From: DATKZM01 sp035527975
GTDB lineage: Bacteria; Pseudomonadota; Alphaproteobacteria; JAPULJ01
Direction of reading: 5' to 3'
DNA: 64,000 bases
Assembly: GCA_035527975.1 (NCBI GenBank)
Contig: DATKZM010000085.1
Location: forward strand, 123,326-187,325
Positions 9,025 through 18,416 of this stretch are shown here, one piece after another (the stretch's first letter is position 1; the number at the start of each line of letters is the position of its first letter). Both the position numbers and the translations under genes were made by a program. The notes beneath the pieces were generated by a model. That model saw only the letters and a program-made list of their open reading frames with translations, was not told the origin of the DNA and ran no database searches.

Positions 9025-9363
9025 CTAGAGCGCGTCCTCGCCGGTCTCGCCGGTACGGATGCGCATGGCGCCGCTGAGGTCGACCACGAAAATCTTGCCG
9101 TCGCCGATCTCGCCGGTTGCGGCCGTCTCCTTGATCACCCCGATCACCTGGTCCTCCAGCTTGGAGGCGACGGCGACCTCGATCTTGATCTTGGGCACGA
9201 AACTCACCGTGTATTCAGCGCCGCGGTAGATCTCGGTGTGTCCCTTCTGGCGGCCAAAGCCCCGCACCTCGGTCACCGTCAGTCCTTCAACGCCGATGCC
9301 AGTCAGCGCCTCGCGCACCGCCTCCAGACGGTGCGGCTTGATGATCGCCGTTATCAGCTTCAT
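9025..9363 (-). CDS. glnK: Nitrogen regulatory PII protein (GlnK type)
   Basis: Trimeric PII signal protein that senses 2-oxoglutarate, ATP/ADP and glutamine (via uridylylation) and gates AmtB. At 112 aa it has the normal length, with the T-loop sequence GAEYTVSF carrying the modifiable Tyr51, and the conserved GDGKIFV segment. It is called GlnK rather than GlnB because of its amtB neighbour; sequence alone would not settle this. It lies 51 bases downstream of amtB, the reverse of the usual glnK-amtB order. Confidence 0.93.
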   Translation of the reverse strand: MKLITAIIKPHRLEAVREALTGIGVEGLTVTEVRGFGRQKGHTEIYRGAEYTVSFVPKIKIEVAVASKLEDQVIGVIKETAATGEIGDGKIFVVDLSGAMRIRTGETGEDAL

Positions 9364-9414
9364 GGGCGTCGATCCTTCCTGCTCAGCGCCGCCAAGCGCT
9401 CCGTTCCTTGCATT

Positions 9415-10743
<1,329 letters not shown>

Positions 10744-10815
10744 GAGTTTCAGTCTCCCCCATTTGCGCGGCCGGCCTGTTTTTGGCCAGTTCCCGATGGC
10801 GCGCATGACCGCGCC

Positions 10816-10845
10816 ATCATAGGCGAGAGGCCGCGCTGCTTACAA
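10816..10845 (-). promoter_or_regulatory. Candidate sigma-70-type promoter of amtB-glnK
   Basis: On the minus strand TTGTAA (-35) is followed after 18 bases by TATGAT (-10), about 73 bases before the amtB start. I looked for a sigma-54 element (GG-N10-GC with TGGCAC/TTGC), common ahead of amtB/glnK in proteobacteria, and did not see a convincing one. Confidence 0.4.
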
Positions 10846-10905
10846 CAGAGGCGAAGCGGGCAGGCGGGTTGATGCCGCGATCGGGGGACTGGTATCAGTC
10901 CGCGC

Positions 10906-11229
10906 TCACGCCGCCTGATCCTGGGGCATCTCATCGTGACACTGATCCGGGCGGCCGCCCCCCGCCACCGCATCGAGCGATGGCCAGGCGGGCCGCGTCG
11001 CCACGTCCTTGGAGGCGCAGCCCGAGCAGCGCAGACGCGCGCCCACCTCGGGAACCGCCTGGGCGGCGCCCATCTGACCGCTCAGCAAGCGGGCCTCGAG
11101 CACCGCGTTGTGGCCGCAGCGGTTGCACCAGCAAAAAACGTCGAGCCCCTGGTTCATGAGATCACCCAGCGTCATCGCTGCGGTGTACCGAGATGCGCTG
11201 ACCAGCGCGTCCTGCTTGAGCCGACCCAT
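10906..11229 (-). CDS. Zinc-ribbon-like hypothetical protein, 107 aa
   Basis: Small cytoplasmic protein with two Cys pairs, CNRC and CSGC (the first preceded by CW), spaced as in a zinc ribbon, between short helical segments (TLGDLMNQGLDVFCW). This layout suggests a zinc-stabilised fold; DNA, RNA or protein binding is possible but not shown. ATG 11229 has GGGAGG 8 bases upstream; an in-frame start at 11268 lacks this. No function is assigned. Confidence 0.7.
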   Translation of the reverse strand: MGRLKQDALVSASRYTAAMTLGDLMNQGLDVFCWCNRCGHNAVLEARLLSGQMGAAQAVPEVGARLRCSGCASKDVATRPAWPSLDAVAGGGRPDQCHDEMPQDQAA

Positions 11230-11325
11230 CGCCGCCTCCCTTTGTTTCTTGGGAAAAGAACATAACAAGAACGGTTTGGGTGCGTCAAGCCGTCATGTGA
11301 AAAGCCGCTGAAACGGCGTGTCAGG

Positions 11326-11670
11326 TTAGGGCGAGGTCCAGACCAGGCGAAGCTGCTGGTCGAGCACGGCGACAACCTCGTCGATCGATTGCGCCTGGGT
11401 CAGCTTGCGCGGCCCCGCGGCCAGGGTGAACCGCGCCGGCTTGCGGCCGCTCGCGGCGAGTTTGGTGATGCTGTAGGCCGGGCGCTCGGCGGCGTGCCGG
11501 AAGATCGAGAATGTCGCGCGGCTGGGCCCGTGGTCGATAGCGTAATCCCGCCACTCGCCGCTCATCACCCGGCGGCTGTAAAGCGACAGCAGGCGGTTCA
11601 ATTCTACGCGGTTGAAAAAGACCCTGGCGGGCGGCCTGTCGCGAGCGGGAAGGCGCACCACGTCTGTCAT
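11326..11670 (-). CDS. DUF2794 family protein, 114 aa
   Basis: Conserved alphaproteobacterial protein of unknown function. Recognised by the family core VFFNRVELNRLLSLYSRR, VMSGEWRDYAIDHG and FSIFRHAAERPAYSI. No membrane segment or catalytic motif is visible. The frame is open to 11784, but ATG 11670 (MTDVVRLPARD) matches the start of the conserved region. It is divergent from the Fe-S protein gene at 11945, with 274 bases between them. Confidence 0.85.
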   Translation of the reverse strand: MTDVVRLPARDRPPARVFFNRVELNRLLSLYSRRVMSGEWRDYAIDHGPSRATFSIFRHAAERPAYSITKLAASGRKPARFTLAAGPRKLTQAQSIDEVVAVLDQQLRLVWTSP

Positions 11671-11944
11671 TGGGGCGATCAGCCCAAGATCAGCATCGTC
11701 ATCATACCGTAACCTTGGCCGATTTCCGGGCGCGAGTCCAGCCAAGCGCGTTCTCGTTTTAGCCGGCCCGACATGTCCCGGCATTTCCCAGGATCATCGG
11801 GATCGAACGGGGGCATTTTCTGGCCTTGATCGGCCGGCGCCATCTGGAATGACCAGCGCACCTTGTCCCGTGTCCGGAACGATTCTAATCTTACGTCGCT
11901 ATAAAAAACCTGCGGCAGGTGACCGAATGAGACTGGGAGGCGGT

Positions 11945-13009
11945 ATGGCGCGACAGACACTGACGGCGGCCGACGTAAAGGCGATGGCCCTCGAGCTCGG
12001 CGCCGATCTTGTGGGCATCGCCTCGGCCGACACACTGAACGCCTTTCCGCCCGACCCGCAATGGCCGCAGACGCCCGACCGCGTCTCACCCCATTGCCGC
12101 AGCGTCATCGTCATCGCGCTCAACATTCCGGTGGCGATCTTCCGTTGCAAGCTGCCGGTCGCGGTCCAGTACATGGATCAAACCGTGCTGCGCCGCATGG
12201 ACAAGGTCGCCCACCGTCTGGCACGCAAATTGGAACAAAGCGGCTGGCCGAGCTTCATCACAGCGGGACAAGAAACCGACCTTAGATATAAGAACGGCAG
12301 CTATGGTCGCCTTTCCACGCGGCATCTTGGGATCGAGGCGGGGCTCGGCACGCTGGGCCTCGATGTCAACATTCTGACGCCCGAATACGGCCCCCGCGTC
12401 TACCTGACCGGCATCCTGACCGAGCTTGAGCTCGAGGCCGACGGGCCGATGACCGAGCAGGTCTGCATCGGCGAGTCCTGTTCGCGCTGCATTTATTCCT
12501 GCCCGACCGACGCGGTGCAGCATTTCGGGCTCGACAAGCGCGCCTGCGCCACCGCCGCACAGGAATTCGGCTTTTCGACCTCGACAAAATTCCTGCGCCC
12601 CTTCTTCGACAAGGACAAGGCGGCCAAGAAGGCGATGCTGCGCGACCGCGAGGTCTTTGGCTTCTGGCAGGGGCTGCTGCGGGTCGTCGGCTCCTTCGGC
12701 GACTGCCCGCGCTGTCTTGCCGTCTGTCCGGTCGGCAACGACTACCATGCTTTTCTGGCCGGGCCGCAGAAGGTGATCCCCGAGAAGACCGAAGCCAAGG
12801 TCGCCAAGGCCAAATCCTTCAAGCAGGCGCGACAGGACGGCGATGAGATATCGGGCCTCAATGACTGGAACCGGCGCTGGGTCGGGCCGGACGGCTACAA
12901 GGGCATGGTCGCGCGCCAGCTCCAGGCCTTCAAGATGGCCCAGGCCGCACGCCAGGCCGAAGCCACGACGGAAGCCAGAGCGGACGCGCGCAATCAAGGC
13001 GGGGAGTAA
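11945..13009 (+). CDS. Corrinoid/Fe-S reductase-like protein (QueG / reductive dehalogenase-like), copy 1
   Basis: Predicted cytoplasmic redox protein, 354 aa. The N-terminal half resembles the cobalamin-binding part of epoxyqueuosine reductases and reductive dehalogenases (GADLVGIASAD, then GIEAGLGTLGLDVNILTPEYGPRV). The C-terminal half has a double 4Fe-4S ferredoxin pattern: Cys174, 179, 182, 186 in C-x4-C-x2-C-x3-CP, then Cys254, 257, 261 in C-x2-C-x3-CP. No Tat signal or membrane anchor is seen, unlike respiratory dehalogenases. ATG 11945 follows GGGAGG by 4 bases; ATG 11927 is an alternative. It is followed 6 bases later by a paralogue. Substrate unknown. Confidence 0.75.
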   Translation: MARQTLTAADVKAMALELGADLVGIASADTLNAFPPDPQWPQTPDRVSPHCRSVIVIALNIPVAIFRCKLPVAVQYMDQTVLRRMDKVAHRLARKLEQSGWPSFITAGQETDLRYKNGSYGRLSTRHLGIEAGLGTLGLDVNILTPEYGPRVYLTGILTELELEADGPMTEQVCIGESCSRCIYSCPTDAVQHFGLDKRACATAAQEFGFSTSTKFLRPFFDKDKAAKKAMLRDREVFGFWQGLLRVVGSFGDCPRCLAVCPVGNDYHAFLAGPQKVIPEKTEAKVAKAKSFKQARQDGDEISGLNDWNRRWVGPDGYKGMVARQLQAFKMAQAARQAEATTEARADARNQGGE

Positions 13010-13015
13010 GGATCG

Positions 13016-14005
13016 ATGGTTGCTGTTTTCCAGACCCCGCTCAGCGCGGACGATATCAAGGCCAAGGCGCTCGCCCTAGGTGCCGATCTGGTCGGCATCG
13101 CCGATGGCGCGGTGATGAACGCGAACCCGCCCGAACCAGATGATCCGCGGCGGCCCTCCGATATCAGCGATCACGATGCCGACCGCGTGATCGTGTTGGC
13201 CCAGCGCGTCAGTTTGGGCGCGGCGCGCATCCTCGACTGGTCCGACCGGCACAAATATTACAATGACGAGCTCACCATAACGGCGCTTGAGGAGATCGCG
13301 CTCGATCTCGTGCGCTGGCTGGAGCGCAGCGGCTACCCGGCGCTCATTATACCCGGCACCCATATCAATCCGTGGCGCTACGATGGCGACCCGCATGTGC
13401 ACCAGAAACCGCCGCTGTCTCTCGATCATGCGGCGGTCGAGGCGGGGCTCGGCACGCTGGGCTTGAACCTTCAGCTGCTGACGCCCGAATACGGGCCGCG
13501 CGTGATCCTTACCGCCGTGTTGTGCTCTGTCCCGGTAGCGCCCGATAGCAAACAGGCCGAAGGCCTCTGCCTTGGCCCGGAATGCGGACGGTGCCTTTCG
13601 GCCTGTCCGGGCGACGCGGTGCGCCATTGGGACCGAGACTGGGTCGCCTGCGACACCTATCGCCACCCACACGGCTTCAAAAAGCTCAACGAGTTTCTGG
13701 GCGAGGTGATCGACGAGGCCGATCCCGAGACCCAAAAGGCAATGCTGCGCAACCCCGACAGCTTCAATCTGTGGAGCAGCATCCTGCGCGGGGCCGGCGC
13801 CATCACCGGATGCCGACGCTGCCAGGATGTCTGCCCGGTCGGCGCCGATTACGACGACATGCTGAAGGACGCGCTGGAGACCATCGCCGAGGATACCGAC
13901 GACAAGCGCACCCGCCTTGAAAGCCTCCGAACGGCGCAGTCCGGCGGCGATGCCGGCGCGGGTTATGCGGCGCAGCGGCGCTGGATCGGCACCGTCGGGG
14001 AGTAA
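13016..14005 (+). CDS. Corrinoid/Fe-S reductase-like protein (QueG / reductive dehalogenase-like), copy 2
   Basis: Paralogue of the preceding gene, 329 aa. It keeps the same landmarks in the same order: GADLVGIADG near residue 23, AGLGTLGLNLQLLTPEYGPRV at about 143-163, Cys185, 190, 193, 197 (C-x4-C-x2-C-x3-CP) and Cys266, 269, 273 (C-x2-C-x3-CP). Between these marks the two copies diverge (HKYYNDELTITALEEI here), so this is an old duplication. Spacing of 6 bases implies one transcript and possibly a heteromeric enzyme. No signal peptide. Substrate unknown. Confidence 0.75.
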   Translation: MVAVFQTPLSADDIKAKALALGADLVGIADGAVMNANPPEPDDPRRPSDISDHDADRVIVLAQRVSLGAARILDWSDRHKYYNDELTITALEEIALDLVRWLERSGYPALIIPGTHINPWRYDGDPHVHQKPPLSLDHAAVEAGLGTLGLNLQLLTPEYGPRVILTAVLCSVPVAPDSKQAEGLCLGPECGRCLSACPGDAVRHWDRDWVACDTYRHPHGFKKLNEFLGEVIDEADPETQKAMLRNPDSFNLWSSILRGAGAITGCRRCQDVCPVGADYDDMLKDALETIAEDTDDKRTRLESLRTAQSGGDAGAGYAAQRRWIGTVGE

Positions 14006-14092
14006 CGGCGGCATATCCCGCCATTTGATCCGCCAGTCGGACTGTGTGCGTTGGGATTGTGCGGCGCCGCGTGTTCGACCTAGTATCCGCCC

Positions 14093-14740
14093 ATGCCAGC
14101 GACCAAACACAACGGCGCCAAGACAAAAAAGTCAATCCAGCGCCGCGACGCCATATTGGCCCGCGCGACCGAACTCTTTGATCGCAAGGGTTTCGTCAAC
14201 ACGTCGCTCGACGATATCGCCCGTGCCGTCGGCATCACCCGCGAGGGGATTTACTACTACTTCAAGAACCGCTCGGAAATTCTGCTGACCATCGTACAGC
14301 CGCAGAGCCAGGGGCTCGTCGACGGGCTGCACGCCATTCTTGAGGACGATACGCTCGACCACGGCCAGCGCCTGGAGGCGGCGATCCGCAACCATTTGGA
14401 GCGTTTCGATCGCTACTGCCTTGAAATGACAGTGAGCTTGCGCGACGGTTATTTCGATGATTCCGACACCGATGTACACGCTGTGATGAATGGCTTCTGG
14501 AAGGAATACGAGCAGATGTGGACCGTGCTGGTGCAGGCCGGCCAGCAAGCCGGCACCTTTCGCACCGCGGGCGATCCCAAGATGATCGCATTCGCCATCC
14601 TCGGCATGTGCAACTGGCTGGCGCGCTGGTATGACCCTAAGGGCACGACCGCGATCGACGATCTGATCGGCGGTTACTGCGACATGATCGCCCACGGGCT
14701 CGTTGTCGCGCCCGGAGATATCGTGGCCCTCCGGCAGTAG
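14093..14740 (+). CDS. TetR/AcrR family transcriptional regulator
   Basis: Homodimeric repressor-type regulator, 215 aa. The N-terminal helix-turn-helix is clear: ILARATELFDRKGFVNTSL, DDIARAVGITREGIYYYF, KNRSEIL. The C-terminal ligand domain is of the KstR/FadR-like type (acyl-CoA or lipid ligands are common there, but this is not shown). The stop codon abuts a near-perfect palindrome (14741-14762) directly upstream of a candidate promoter for the diiron oxygenase genes, so that operon is the likely target. Confidence 0.9.
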   Translation: MPATKHNGAKTKKSIQRRDAILARATELFDRKGFVNTSLDDIARAVGITREGIYYYFKNRSEILLTIVQPQSQGLVDGLHAILEDDTLDHGQRLEAAIRNHLERFDRYCLEMTVSLRDGYFDDSDTDVHAVMNGFWKEYEQMWTVLVQAGQQAGTFRTAGDPKMIAFAILGMCNWLARWYDPKGTTAIDDLIGGYCDMIAHGLVVAPGDIVALRQ

Positions 14741-14762
14741 TTTTTTACATTAACGTAAAAAA
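14741..14762. promoter_or_regulatory. Palindromic operator candidate next to TetR gene
   Basis: TTTTTTAC, six bases (ATTAAC), GTAAAAAA: perfect 8-bp arms, AT-rich in a GC-rich genome, starting the base after the TetR stop codon. It sits immediately upstream of a -35 element. This is the expected size of a TetR-dimer operator. It could alternatively act as a bidirectional terminator hairpin of the regulator gene; both roles are compatible. Confidence 0.55.
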
Positions 14763-14765
14763 CAG

Positions 14766-14793
14766 TTGACGCCACCTTCGTCGACCATAATAT
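14766..14793 (+). promoter_or_regulatory. Candidate promoter of the diiron oxygenase operon
   Basis: TTGACG at 14766-14771, 16 bases, then TAATAT at 14788-14793. The predicted transcript would have a leader of about 110 nt before the ATG at 14912. The palindrome ends 3 bases before the -35, so a bound regulator would contact or block polymerase. Confidence 0.45.
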
Positions 14794-14911
14794 ATGCCAT
14801 ACGGCTGGGATCGCGGCTGTCGCGAACGCCGACATTTGCGGGATCGGTGACCGCAGGAATACGGGCTGTTTCTTGCCCGACCCGGCGGTCTTTCGCGTCT
14901 GAGGGAGTGGG

Positions 14912-15700
14912 ATGATGCAGTCTGAAACCACGCGCACCGCCGATACCTATGGTGAGGCCAGGATCGGCAATGTCACACCCGACAATCTATGGGACCAGGA
15001 CGACGAGTTCCGCGACATTCTCTTCAACCTCATCAAGATCCATGTGGTTTCGGAGGATTTCGGCGCCGATGTGTTCGAGCGCAGCATCCTGATGGCGCCG
15101 AGCCCGGAGCTGAAGATGCGCATGTCCAAGACGGTGATGGAGGAGTATGGCCACCACATTCGGTTCCGCGGGCTGCTCGACGAGCTCGACATCGACTGGA
15201 AAGAATTCTGCAACGACAAGATGCATCTTACGACCTTCGACGTGCCGATCGACGACTGGTCGGACCAGGTCGTCTTTCTGGCCCTCGTCGACCGCGCGGC
15301 CGCGCATCAGTTCCGGCATTTCGTGAAATGTGCCTATGAGCCGTTCCGACGCGCCTGCCAGGCGACACTCAACGAAGAATACGGCCATGTCGGCTTCGGC
15401 ATGGACGGGGTGAAGCTTCTGCTCGAGGAGCCTGACGGGCGCGCGCGGGTGGAAAACGCGATCTGGAAATGGCTGCCCGTGGGTCTGGCCTCATTCGGCA
15501 ATGACGTGTCCCGGACCAGCGATCGCTATCGTTATTGGGGCTTCAAGAGCGCCGGCAATGTGGAAATGAAAACCTCCTACTACGAGCAGGTCCGCGCGTT
15601 TGTGAGCAAGGACTGGGGCATCGAGATACCCCAAACCTATGCTGGCTTTCTCGAACAGGCAGGCGACCGGGTTCCCGAAGAACTGACGCATTTGGGTTGA
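14912..15700 (+). CDS. PaaA/PaaC-like diiron oxygenase subunit
   Basis: Ferritin-like diiron protein of the phenylacetic-acid catabolic (PF05138) type, 262 aa. Ligand motifs are SEDFGADVFERS (Glu48), EEYGHHIRF (Glu77/78 and His81) and NEEYGHVGF (Glu155/156 and His159), i.e. two E-x-x-H helices as in BMM-like and PaaA carboxylate-bridged diiron sites. The usual PaaB, C and D partners are absent nearby; only a reductase follows. It may hydroxylate or epoxidise an activated acid or other substrate; this is inferred from family only. The start is ATG 14912 (or 14915), behind GAGGGAG. Confidence 0.8.
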   Translation: MMQSETTRTADTYGEARIGNVTPDNLWDQDDEFRDILFNLIKIHVVSEDFGADVFERSILMAPSPELKMRMSKTVMEEYGHHIRFRGLLDELDIDWKEFCNDKMHLTTFDVPIDDWSDQVVFLALVDRAAAHQFRHFVKCAYEPFRRACQATLNEEYGHVGFGMDGVKLLLEEPDGRARVENAIWKWLPVGLASFGNDVSRTSDRYRYWGFKSAGNVEMKTSYYEQVRAFVSKDWGIEIPQTYAGFLEQAGDRVPEELTHLG

Positions 15701-15745
15701 TTGCCAGCCCCACCGCGCTCATGCGAAAGAGAGCATCTCGCATCC

Positions 15746-16756
15746 ATGTCCGATTTTGCGATCGAGGTCGCCGGGGCCGACGCGCCGGTCCGCGCGGCGC
15801 CTGACGACACGTTGCTCGATGCCTGCCTGCGGGCCGGCCTGGCGATGTCGTATAACTGCCGGTCCGGCGAGTGCGGCGAATGTGTCGCGCTGCTGGAGGC
15901 CGGCGATATCGAGGAAATGCCCGGCGCCGATCCCGCCGTTTTCACCGATGTCGACCGCCGGCACGGCCGCGTGCTCACCTGCATGTGCTTTCCGCGCAGC
16001 GATGTTCGCCTTTCGTTGGCCTTGCGCGACGGTGTGGCGGCGCCTCGGATCCAGCGCGTCTTCGCCATGGTCGAGGCCATCGACTGGCATGGGCCGGGGA
16101 TCGCCGAGGTCGCGATTACCACGCCTGGCGCGCTCGACTACCGGGCGGGCCAGTATTTCGAATGGGTGCTGCCCGGCATCGCCCCTGATCGCAGCTTCTC
16201 GGCAGCCAACCGCCCCGGCAGCGATGTGATCCGTTTCCATGTGCGCATCTACCCCGATGGCGCGGTCGGTCGATATCTGCGCGAGGAGATCGTCGCCGGC
16301 GGCATCGTCGAGCTGGTCGGCCCCTACGGTCATTTCGGGTTCAGCGCCAACGCTTATCGCCCGGCGATCTGTGTCGCCGGAGGCACCGGCATGGCGCCGA
16401 TCCGGGCGGTGCTGGATACCGCCTTCGCGCGCGGCGATGCGCGCCCCATCCGCTATTTCTATGGTGCCCGGACACGGGCCGATCTTTATTGCCTCGACGA
16501 TATGGCGGCCTGGCAGGCCCGGCAGCCGCAATTCAGTTTCACGCCCGTGCTGTCGGACGAGCCCGACGGCTCGGACTGGACCGGCCGGCGCGGCCTGGTC
16601 ACCAAGGCCCTGGCGGCGGAAATCGGCGATGCGTTTGGCGCCGAGGCTTATCTCTGCGGGCCACCGGCGATGATCGACGCGGCGATCGAAATTCTGCTGG
16701 CGGCCGGGCTCGATGACGGCGATATCTATTTCGACAAGTTCACGCCAACGCGTTGA
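15746..16756 (+). CDS. 2Fe-2S/flavin oxidoreductase (PaaE-like reductase)
   Basis: Electron-transfer partner for the upstream diiron protein, 336 aa. Domain order: N-terminal plant-type ferredoxin with CRSGECGEC (Cys38, 43, 46) and a fourth Cys near 79-81, then an FAD-binding domain (RSFSAANRP, GPYGHF) and an NAD(P)H domain (CVAGGTGMAPIRA, then AYLCGPPAMIDAA, ending YFDKF). The ferredoxin-first order is that of methane/toluene monooxygenase and benzoate dioxygenase reductases; PaaE has it last. ATG 15746 gives a proper ferredoxin start. It lies 45 bases after the oxygenase stop. Confidence 0.88.
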   Translation: MSDFAIEVAGADAPVRAAPDDTLLDACLRAGLAMSYNCRSGECGECVALLEAGDIEEMPGADPAVFTDVDRRHGRVLTCMCFPRSDVRLSLALRDGVAAPRIQRVFAMVEAIDWHGPGIAEVAITTPGALDYRAGQYFEWVLPGIAPDRSFSAANRPGSDVIRFHVRIYPDGAVGRYLREEIVAGGIVELVGPYGHFGFSANAYRPAICVAGGTGMAPIRAVLDTAFARGDARPIRYFYGARTRADLYCLDDMAAWQARQPQFSFTPVLSDEPDGSDWTGRRGLVTKALAAEIGDAFGAEAYLCGPPAMIDAAIEILLAAGLDDGDIYFDKFTPTR

Positions 16757-16799
16757 AGCCTTCGGCGGCGTCCCGGGCGACGCCCCGGTCGATCTTGCG

Positions 16800-18026
16800 T
16801 CAATCCGCTGGGCGCACGAACACGCTGGCCGTCTTGCCCCAGGGATTGTAGATGAAGTTCAGGTAGTTGTAGCGCCCCGGCAAATGCGGCGTTAGCAGAT
16901 ACTGGAAATGCATGACCACGAAATTGAGCGTGTGCCGACGCAAATACCAATGGCTGAGGATCAATGGGTATTGCGGGCTTAAAAACCAAAACTTGTGAAA
17001 CTGCGGCGGGTCCTGACGCAGGATGCGCCCCATCCGGTTCATCGAGTCGGGGACCGAGAGCACGTCCTCCCAGGCCACGACATCTGCCCATTCGATGAGC
17101 GGGGTCGAGAGGAGTGACGCCACATAGGCGCGGTGTTTGATGGCGCGCGGACCGTTATGCGCGGCAAGAAAAGCCCAGGCGCCGCCCAGTGTGACCAGAC
17201 GCAGCCGTTTGGCGAGACGCGCTTTGCCATAGCGTTCGATCAATCGTCCTGCGACCTCGATGGCCAGGATTGCGCCGGCACTATGTCCAATCAGAAGGAA
17301 CTCGCGCTCCGGATGGCGCTCCATCTCCCCTGCGATCGCGGCGGCGGCCTGGTCGAGGATGGCATCGAATTCCGGTAAATGGGCATCAAGGCGTCGGCTC
17401 AGTCCGCCGACCGACGAGTAAAACGACATCCCCCATAAGAAGAAACGCGGATACATCCGCGTCATCATGAACGTCCAATAGGCGAGAGGCATCAGCGCCA
17501 TAATCGCCAGGCAGCCGACGACATGGAGATAGGCCGGAAGATCGGGAACCGCATAGAAAAAAACGCCGGCCGCAGCCAGCGAAAGCCCAAGCGGGATCAG
17601 GAACAAGGCCGCCAGAATCCCCGCGAACTTCCAACTCGCACGAAACAGATTTAAGCACACCCCTTGGACCAACGCGCGCAACACCACCGCGTAACCGTCC
17701 AGTACCATCCGCGTATTGTTGCGGATCATTGTCTCGGCGACGAAACGTTCCCACCGCATGATCGACACGGTCACAGAGGTCTCCGCATTGCCGCGCTGCG
17801 TCGTCACCTGAAACTTCGTGAACTGCGGAGTGCTCTGCCGCCTGATGGTGGTCGCCGGAAACGGTTTCAAGGCGCCGGATTGCGTCTCGATATTTCCCCG
17901 GAGAAGCCGGTCATAGAAGCGCGACCCCCGGGGATCATAGCCGTAGAAGTGAAAGATCGAGCGCTCTGGCGGCGCGGCCGTCGATTGACGCCCTTGTCCT
18001 TCCTGCCGGGTCTCATCGGAGTGCAT
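16800..18026 (-). CDS. Membrane-associated alpha/beta-hydrolase-like protein, 408 aa
   Basis: Predicted inner-membrane protein with a hydrolase core. Two spans are visible at about residues 135-160 and 166-190. The segment EFLLIGHSAGAILAIEVAGRL (Ser249) is a GxSxG nucleophile elbow as in lipases/esterases. A TFHFYG-like N-terminal segment (SIFHFYGYDPRGSRFYDRLL) and many aromatic residues near the C-terminus (FHKFWFLSPQYPLILSHWYL) are seen. I cannot assign a substrate or a named family. The frame is open to 18332, but ATG 18026 is the first plausible start and has no strong ribosome binding site. Confidence 0.65.
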   Translation of the reverse strand: MHSDETRQEGQGRQSTAAPPERSIFHFYGYDPRGSRFYDRLLRGNIETQSGALKPFPATTIRRQSTPQFTKFQVTTQRGNAETSVTVSIMRWERFVAETMIRNNTRMVLDGYAVVLRALVQGVCLNLFRASWKFAGILAALFLIPLGLSLAAAGVFFYAVPDLPAYLHVVGCLAIMALMPLAYWTFMMTRMYPRFFLWGMSFYSSVGGLSRRLDAHLPEFDAILDQAAAAIAGEMERHPEREFLLIGHSAGAILAIEVAGRLIERYGKARLAKRLRLVTLGGAWAFLAAHNGPRAIKHRAYVASLLSTPLIEWADVVAWEDVLSVPDSMNRMGRILRQDPPQFHKFWFLSPQYPLILSHWYLRRHTLNFVVMHFQYLLTPHLPGRYNYLNFIYNPWGKTASVFVRPAD

Positions 18027-18203
18027 GCTGCCGCCACGCCCCGCCGTATTTCTGGAGGCCACCGAAGGCCGGTGCGTTGGTGGCTCAGGCTTGACTTGCC
18101 AGCCGCTCCAGATTGATCCTCGGTCTCTACTTCTAGCGGCGATTGCCGGAAATGACCACGAGGTCGTGCAATTTCCTCGTGCCCGGCGGCACGCCATCGC
18201 TTT
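18027..18203. other. Non-coding stretch upstream of the membrane hydrolase
   Basis: Together with the pseudogene fragment this makes a 424-base interval without an intact gene. In this part I see no convincing promoter, RNA gene or repeat. The minus-strand frame of the hydrolase stays open through it, but its composition (Arg/Ser/Pro-rich) does not look coding. Confidence 0.4.
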
Positions 18204-18416
18204 TTGGAAGCCGTTGGGGCCGCCGCGCGAGGTTCTATCCGTAGCGGATTTGACCTGGTGTCGCCCGCGGTGGTCCGGAACCCGTGGTTCAGCTGCTGGT
18301 CGATCTCGACCATCCACCACGACCTCCACCAAGGCGGTGAAGGGGGAAACTTCGCGCTCTATTTCCCCTGGTGGGACCGTCTTATGGGCACCAGCGTCCC
18401 GCCACTCGATCCTACC
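18204..18416 (+). pseudogene. Remnant of a sterol desaturase / fatty acid hydroxylase gene (C-terminal end)
   Basis: In the plus frame starting at 18204 the translation contains TIHHDLHQGGEGGNFALYF followed by PWWDRLMGT, preceded by DLVSP. This closely resembles the C-terminal end of PF04116 membrane hydroxylases (VSP..HR.HH.. .NFG..F.WWDRLFGT). The frame is stopped at 18153-18155, the segment between VSP and the His box is longer than usual, and the last His of HHxxHH is Gln. No N-terminal part with the other His boxes is found. It is interpreted as a decayed fragment between two minus-strand genes. Confidence 0.5.

Noticed and set aside
10744..10905. Sigma-54 promoter ahead of amtB
   Set aside because: No TGGCAC-N5-TTGC-like pair with the GG/GC core was found on the minus strand.
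11945..14005. Calling either Fe-S paralogue queG or a respiratory reductive dehalogenase
   Set aside because: Sequence marks are shared with both groups, but there is no Tat signal, no anchor gene and no clear QueG-specific substrate segment; a specific name would overstate the evidence.
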